NCBI RefSeq assembly: GCF_900142375.1
Contig: NZ_FRAR01000014.1
Location: 1 to 64,000 of the forward strand
Source: Desulforamulus aeronauticus DSM 10349
GTDB taxonomy: Bacteria > Bacillota > Desulfotomaculia > Desulfotomaculales > Desulfotomaculaceae
Length of the DNA stretch: 64,000 nucleotides
Direction: 5' to 3'
Part shown: positions 60,814 through 64,000 of the stretch, piece by piece
Layout of the letters: each line of letters starts with the position of its first letter
How positions within the stretch are numbered: position 1 is the first letter of the stretch
Notes under the pieces: model-generated
What the model was told of the DNA's origin: nothing
The model's input: only the letters and a program-made list of their open reading frames with translations
The model's database searches: none
Position numbers and translations under genes: made by a program

Positions 60814-60969
60814 ATTATCACCTCACATAAATGTCGTTAACGAAGTTTATGTTATTCGACATATTAATTTAAAATCCTGCCAAAATTGCCAAAGCCACTA
60901 GCTAGTATTGCCAAAAGCTGGGCATAAAAAATCCACAGCCGTGTCTAAAAACGCTGTGGATTGCTCCTT
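60814..60969. other. intergenic region with terminator
   Basis: CCACAGC with GCTGTGG (60933-60959), then ATTTTTT on the minus strand, ends the gene at 60970. No gene lies in the remainder. Confidence 0.7.
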
Positions 60970-61425
60970 TTACTTACGGTATTTTCTAATGAGCCGTTCC
61001 AGATCATCCAAAAAATCCTTCATGTTTTCCGGGTTTGCTTTGATCACTCGCTCCAATTTATCCTTGACATGCATGGTTTCCATCACCGGTGGAAACTCTT
61101 CTTGGGTAGTTGGCAGTGGATAGTTAGGATTGGGATTGGAATAATTAGGATTGCTATAATTCAGGGGAATATCTGTAGTATATTGTTCCTCCGTGGCATG
61201 CACCGGCTGGGTGCTAAATTCGGGAGGGGTCCCAGCAGCTAAAGAATACATGGAGGCTTGAAAATTACGCATTTCTCCCCGGATAACAGAAAGAGAATTA
61301 CGGGTTGCCTCTAAAATGCCGGCTACCATCTCTAGATGTTGTTCCATAGCAGGGTTCTTTTGGCTTAGCATCGTTAGACCAAATAGAGCCATTCTGGGAT
61401 CATCAATCGGCGGAAGTCTAAACAT
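60970..61425 (-). CDS. hypothetical protein with Asn/Pro/Tyr repeat
   Basis: About 151 residues. The N-terminal half is helical (MALFGLTMLSQKNPAMEQHLEMVAGILEATRN), the middle carries a short repeat (NYSNPNYSNPNPNYP, about residues 88-102), and the C-terminal 45 residues are charged helix. Possibly a spore or coat-associated protein, but no family is recognised. ATG 61425 has GAAAGGAG upstream. Confidence 0.6.
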   Translation of the reverse strand: MFRLPPIDDPRMALFGLTMLSQKNPAMEQHLEMVAGILEATRNSLSVIRGEMRNFQASMYSLAAGTPPEFSTQPVHATEEQYTTDIPLNYSNPNYSNPNPNYPLPTTQEEFPPVMETMHVKDKLERVIKANPENMKDFLDDLERLIRKYRK

Positions 61426-61506
61426 ATCTTTACTCCTTTCAGAAGGTCTTTTTTCCATCATACGTAAATAAACACTAATGCGTCACAGATTTTACCATGA
61501 AAATGA

Positions 61507-62598
61507 TCAATCCACTGCTTTTTGATAAATCCTAAACACTTTTTTCTCAGAATTTCCCACAGCACTGGTAATAATGCTATTCATCTCTTTATTACCAGCC
61601 ATAATTAAGGACAGCTCTGCTCGGCGGTAACCCTTCTTATAAGCCAGTTGCACGGCTCGGTCTATTAATAAAGCCACTATACCCCGACGTCGATATTCAG
61701 GAATAACCCCCAGTACCCCCACCCGTAGATTTCTGCTCCTAGGAACTTGGAACAGGGGGAAAAAATCGGACCTACGGGTCGCCCGCAGTTGAGGACCTGT
61801 ATCAGGCATCATGAGGCACACGCCCACTGCTTCACCATTTACTTCACAATAAAACAACAATTCAGGGTCGGCATAAGTCCTTAGACCCGACAAAAAGGCA
61901 GCCGCTTCTTCTTGGTTCATAGGCACAAATCCCCATTGATTGGTCATTGTTTTATTATGCAGTTCGGCAAATCGCTGTCCCTCCCTCCAGGGATCATTAA
62001 GATTAATGGTTCGCCATCTGATACCAGGAATTCTGGCCGCTCTCCTGGCAACGGCCTTTAATGTTGCCGCTCTTTTGATTTGACCGTCCCACAGATAGGA
62101 ATATAGATCGAGTAAGGGAGAACAACCATTAGCCTCCAGTAGTTCTCCATAATAGGGTGGGTTGTAGGGCATATAGGCCTGGGGTGGGATCTGAAAACCC
62201 TCTACCAAAAGTCCCACCTGCTGGGAGGTATTCATGGTTACAGGACCCTGCATTTGTTTTTTTCCTTTGTTTTTTAAATCAGAGGCCGCCGCTCGGAGTA
62301 ATTCTTGGACCACCTGAGAACGATTCACTGCTTCAAAGCAACCAAATAGGCCCACCCGCTGATCGGGCAGCAGATCATCGGTGATGGCTGCAATCCTGCC
62401 TACAGGTACGCCCTTTTCCAGGGCAAGAAAACATTCATAACGAACATGTCGCAAAATCGGATTGGTCTGCATTTGAAACAACTGCTGCCCTTTCCCTGGC
62501 AAGGGTGTCCACAACGGATCACGACGATAAATTTGCTGTGGCAGATCAAGAAAAAGACGCCACTCTTTGGGCTTCGATACCTTAACAATTTCTACCAA
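61507..62598 (-). CDS. GNAT-superfamily acetyltransferase, long form
   Basis: A 363-residue protein with GNAT motif A (NLRVGVLGVIPEYRRRGIVALLIDRAV, about residues 293-319) in the C-terminal half and a larger N-terminal domain (IYRRDPLWTPL, GRIAAITDDLL). It resembles the two-domain N-acetyltransferase-like family often called BatD- or GNAT-type hypothetical proteins. Substrate unknown. I chose TTG 62598 because GGAGGGG lies upstream; the ORF starts at 62613. Confidence 0.75.
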   Translation of the reverse strand: MVEIVKVSKPKEWRLFLDLPQQIYRRDPLWTPLPGKGQQLFQMQTNPILRHVRYECFLALEKGVPVGRIAAITDDLLPDQRVGLFGCFEAVNRSQVVQELLRAAASDLKNKGKKQMQGPVTMNTSQQVGLLVEGFQIPPQAYMPYNPPYYGELLEANGCSPLLDLYSYLWDGQIKRAATLKAVARRAARIPGIRWRTINLNDPWREGQRFAELHNKTMTNQWGFVPMNQEEAAAFLSGLRTYADPELLFYCEVNGEAVGVCLMMPDTGPQLRATRRSDFFPLFQVPRSRNLRVGVLGVIPEYRRRGIVALLIDRAVQLAYKKGYRRAELSLIMAGNKEMNSIITSAVGNSEKKVFRIYQKAVD

Positions 62599-62680
62599 AG
62601 TAAACCCCTCCACATAATTTGTTCCCTATATTATGTTTGAAGGAACCTAAGGGTGCTCATTGAAATTATGCCTGGTTGAC

Positions 62681-62710
62681 TTGACAGTACTACTAGAAGG
62701 TGGATATAAT
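62681..62710 (+). promoter_or_regulatory. proB promoter
   Basis: -35 TTGACA (62681-62686) and -10 TATAAT (62705-62710), 18 bp apart, both consensus. Confidence 0.9.
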
Positions 62711-62716
62711 TGTGCT

Positions 62717-62963
62717 AATGGAATAGAGGCTATGATGGAGCAAGTAAAAACCAATTAACCTGACAGAGAGTGGGATTCGTCGGCTGGGAGATCCCTCGGG
62801 TAATGGATTTTGAAACCCACTCCGGAGCTGTTCGGGATTTGAACCGAACCGGCAGCCCCCGATACCGGGCAGCAAGTGAATGCATTTTTTGGGAATGCAT
62901 TAATAAAGGTGGTACCACGAAAGCTACCCTTTCGTCCTTTGGGACGAAAGGGTTTTGTTTTTT
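62717..62963 (+). promoter_or_regulatory. proline T-box riboswitch upstream of proB
   Basis: The leader shows AGAGAG (62765-62770) in stem I and the segment GAAA-CCC-ACTCCGGAG, which places the specifier CCC (proline) at 62816-62818. The T-box segment AAAGGTGGTACCACG (62905-62919) is present, and its TGGT pairs with tRNA ACCA. The terminator ACCCTTTCGTCC/GGGACGAAAGGGTT with a T run (62927-62962) follows. Uncharged tRNA-Pro(GGG) would favour antitermination and proB expression. Confidence 0.9.
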
Positions 62964-62981
62964 CATAAGGAGGCTGCAGTC

Positions 62982-64000
62982 ATGGAAAATTACAAAAGAA
63001 TGGTCATCAAGATAGGCAGCAGTAGCCTGACAGATCGGCAAGGTCTATTGGATGAATCGCGCATGTCAGCTTTAACCAAAGCCATAGCAAAACTAGTTCA
63101 GGAAGGTTGGCAGCCAATATTGGTTTCCTCTGGAGCGGTGGCAGCCGGGTTAGGGCATCTGGGGTGGAGCCGGGCACACCTAACCATGCCGGAAAGGCAA
63201 GCAGCCGCCTCCGTGGGGCAGGGATTGCTGATGGAAAAATACAATGAACTTTTTAGTAAACAACACCTTCACGTGGGTCAAATTCTCTTGACCAAGGAGG
63301 ATTTAGCAGATCGCAAGCGTTACCTTAATGCCCGCAATACTTTAAATGTATTGTTAGATCGGGAAATCCTACCTATCGTCAACGAAAATGATACGGTAGC
63401 CTTTGCAGAAATTCGTTTTGGGGATAATGATACCTTAAGTGCTCTGGTGGCAGGTTTGGTAGATGCCGAACTCTTGATTATTCTGACGGATATAGACGGT
63501 CTTTACAGTGGGGACCCCCGAAAAGACCCTACGGCGGAGCTTATACCCGTGGTGCAGCAAATTGATGAATCAATTTTACAAACAGCAGGTGGCAGCGGCA
63601 GCCCCGTAGGCACCGGCGGTATGCGCACTAAATTAGCGGCAGCCCGCATTGCCGCCCGCAGCGGATTACGAACCGTGGTGGCCAGCGGCCAAGACCCCTC
63701 TATCATTCAAACCATTGCAGCTGGAGAGCAAGTAGGTACCAGTTTTGAACCCTCGGCAAAGGTTCTTAAGAGTCGGAAGCAATGGATTGCCTTTAACAGT
63801 ATTGCCCGGGGTACTTTGTTGATTGATCAAGGGGCTGTTCAAGCCATCACCACAGATAATAAAAGCCTGCTGGCGGTGGGTGTCAAACAAGTAAAGGGGA
63901 ATTTCCCCACCGGCAGCGTAGTGTCTGTAGTGGACGAAAAGGGCACTGAATTAGCCAAAGGAATCACCAGTTTATCAGCAGCCGATTTACGTCTGATTAT
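62982..64000 (+). CDS. proB: glutamate 5-kinase (partial, runs off the right edge)
   Basis: First step of proline synthesis (glutamate to glutamyl phosphate). About 339 residues are visible: KIGSSSLTD at the N terminus, PILVSSGAVAAGLGHL, PIVNENDTVAF, FGDNDTLSALVAGLV and the GTGGMRTKLAAA kinase signature. The PUA domain begins near residue 275 (SRKQWIAFNS). AAGGAGG lies 8 nt before the ATG. No stop is reached in the window; proA presumably follows. Confidence 0.97.
   Translation, partial: MENYKRMVIKIGSSSLTDRQGLLDESRMSALTKAIAKLVQEGWQPILVSSGAVAAGLGHLGWSRAHLTMPERQAAASVGQGLLMEKYNELFSKQHLHVGQILLTKEDLADRKRYLNARNTLNVLLDREILPIVNENDTVAFAEIRFGDNDTLSALVAGLVDAELLIILTDIDGLYSGDPRKDPTAELIPVVQQIDESILQTAGGSGSPVGTGGMRTKLAAARIAARSGLRTVVASGQDPSIIQTIAAGEQVGTSFEPSAKVLKSRKQWIAFNSIARGTLLIDQGAVQAITTDNKSLLAVGVKQVKGNFPTGSVVSVVDEKGTELAKGITSLSAADLRLI

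Noticed and set aside
61000-61200. Short direct repeats (Asn-Pro-Tyr codons) as a CRISPR or tandem repeat array
   Set aside because: They are a few in-frame codon repeats of a hypothetical protein, far too short and few for CRISPR.

Overview
The window reads as a chromosomal segment of a spore-forming, anaerobic, selenium-using Firmicute, most like the Peptococcaceae (Desulfotomaculum group). The lineage is inferred from gene content. It has a Spo0E-type phosphatase, a BshC bacillithiol enzyme, tungsten/ferredoxin-style indolepyruvate oxidoreductase, UGA-decoded selenoproteins, T-box and TRAP-type RNA control, and strong GGAGG ribosome sites with frequent GTG/TTG starts. There is no CRISPR array, prophage or intact insertion sequence.

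Layout. Bases 1-69 are the 5' end of a 16S rRNA gene on the minus strand, preceded by three tandem rRNA promoters. Bases 550-16188 hold housekeeping and stress genes (hflX, L,D-transpeptidase, FMN-dependent alpha-hydroxy-acid dehydrogenase, CBS-ACT protein, MarR regulators, sdaAA/sdaAB serine dehydratase, PIN-PhoH ATPase) and several small uncharacterised genes.

Bases 16185-23130 are one minus-strand unit of seven genes: a TrpP-like S component, EcfA1, EcfA2, EcfT, IorA, IorB and a phenylacetate-CoA ligase-like enzyme. Its leader has a run of GAG/UAG triplets typical of a TRAP (tryptophan RNA-binding attenuation protein) site, followed by an intrinsic terminator. This suggests a tryptophan-repressed unit for uptake of tryptophan or indole compounds plus reductive salvage of arylacetates. 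I consider this the most interesting system in the window.

Bases 23290-24930 carry yedF and selD. selD contains an in-frame UGA (selenocysteine 15) with a bacterial SECIS-like hairpin. A second selenoprotein is the peroxiredoxin at 32794-33417 (U68), and a third candidate is the FmdB-type zinc ribbon protein at 60586-60813. murI, sodA and a five-gene nickel/peptide-type ABC transporter lie between. The transporter is flanked on its left by a decayed piece of a second peroxiredoxin gene.

Bases 33564-50092 hold a winged-helix regulator beside the peroxiredoxin, an MFS exporter, DNA polymerase IV, signal peptidase I, tandem YnfA-type membrane proteins, a LysE exporter, PAP2 phosphatase, a Ppx/GppA-HD enzyme and exonuclease III. 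A tRNA-Pro(GGG) follows at 50234. Bases 50379-62598 hold a GNAT, a VanW/YoaR protein, a membrane chemoreceptor, a TipA-type MerR regulator, an unusual soluble Rossmann-MCP fusion, an LCP-like protein, bshC, a K+ channel and small proteins. The window ends in proB, whose leader is a proline T-box (specifier CCC) matching the tRNA-Pro(GGG) seen here.

Several very small membrane-peptide genes (23-58 residues) with good ribosome sites are annotated.
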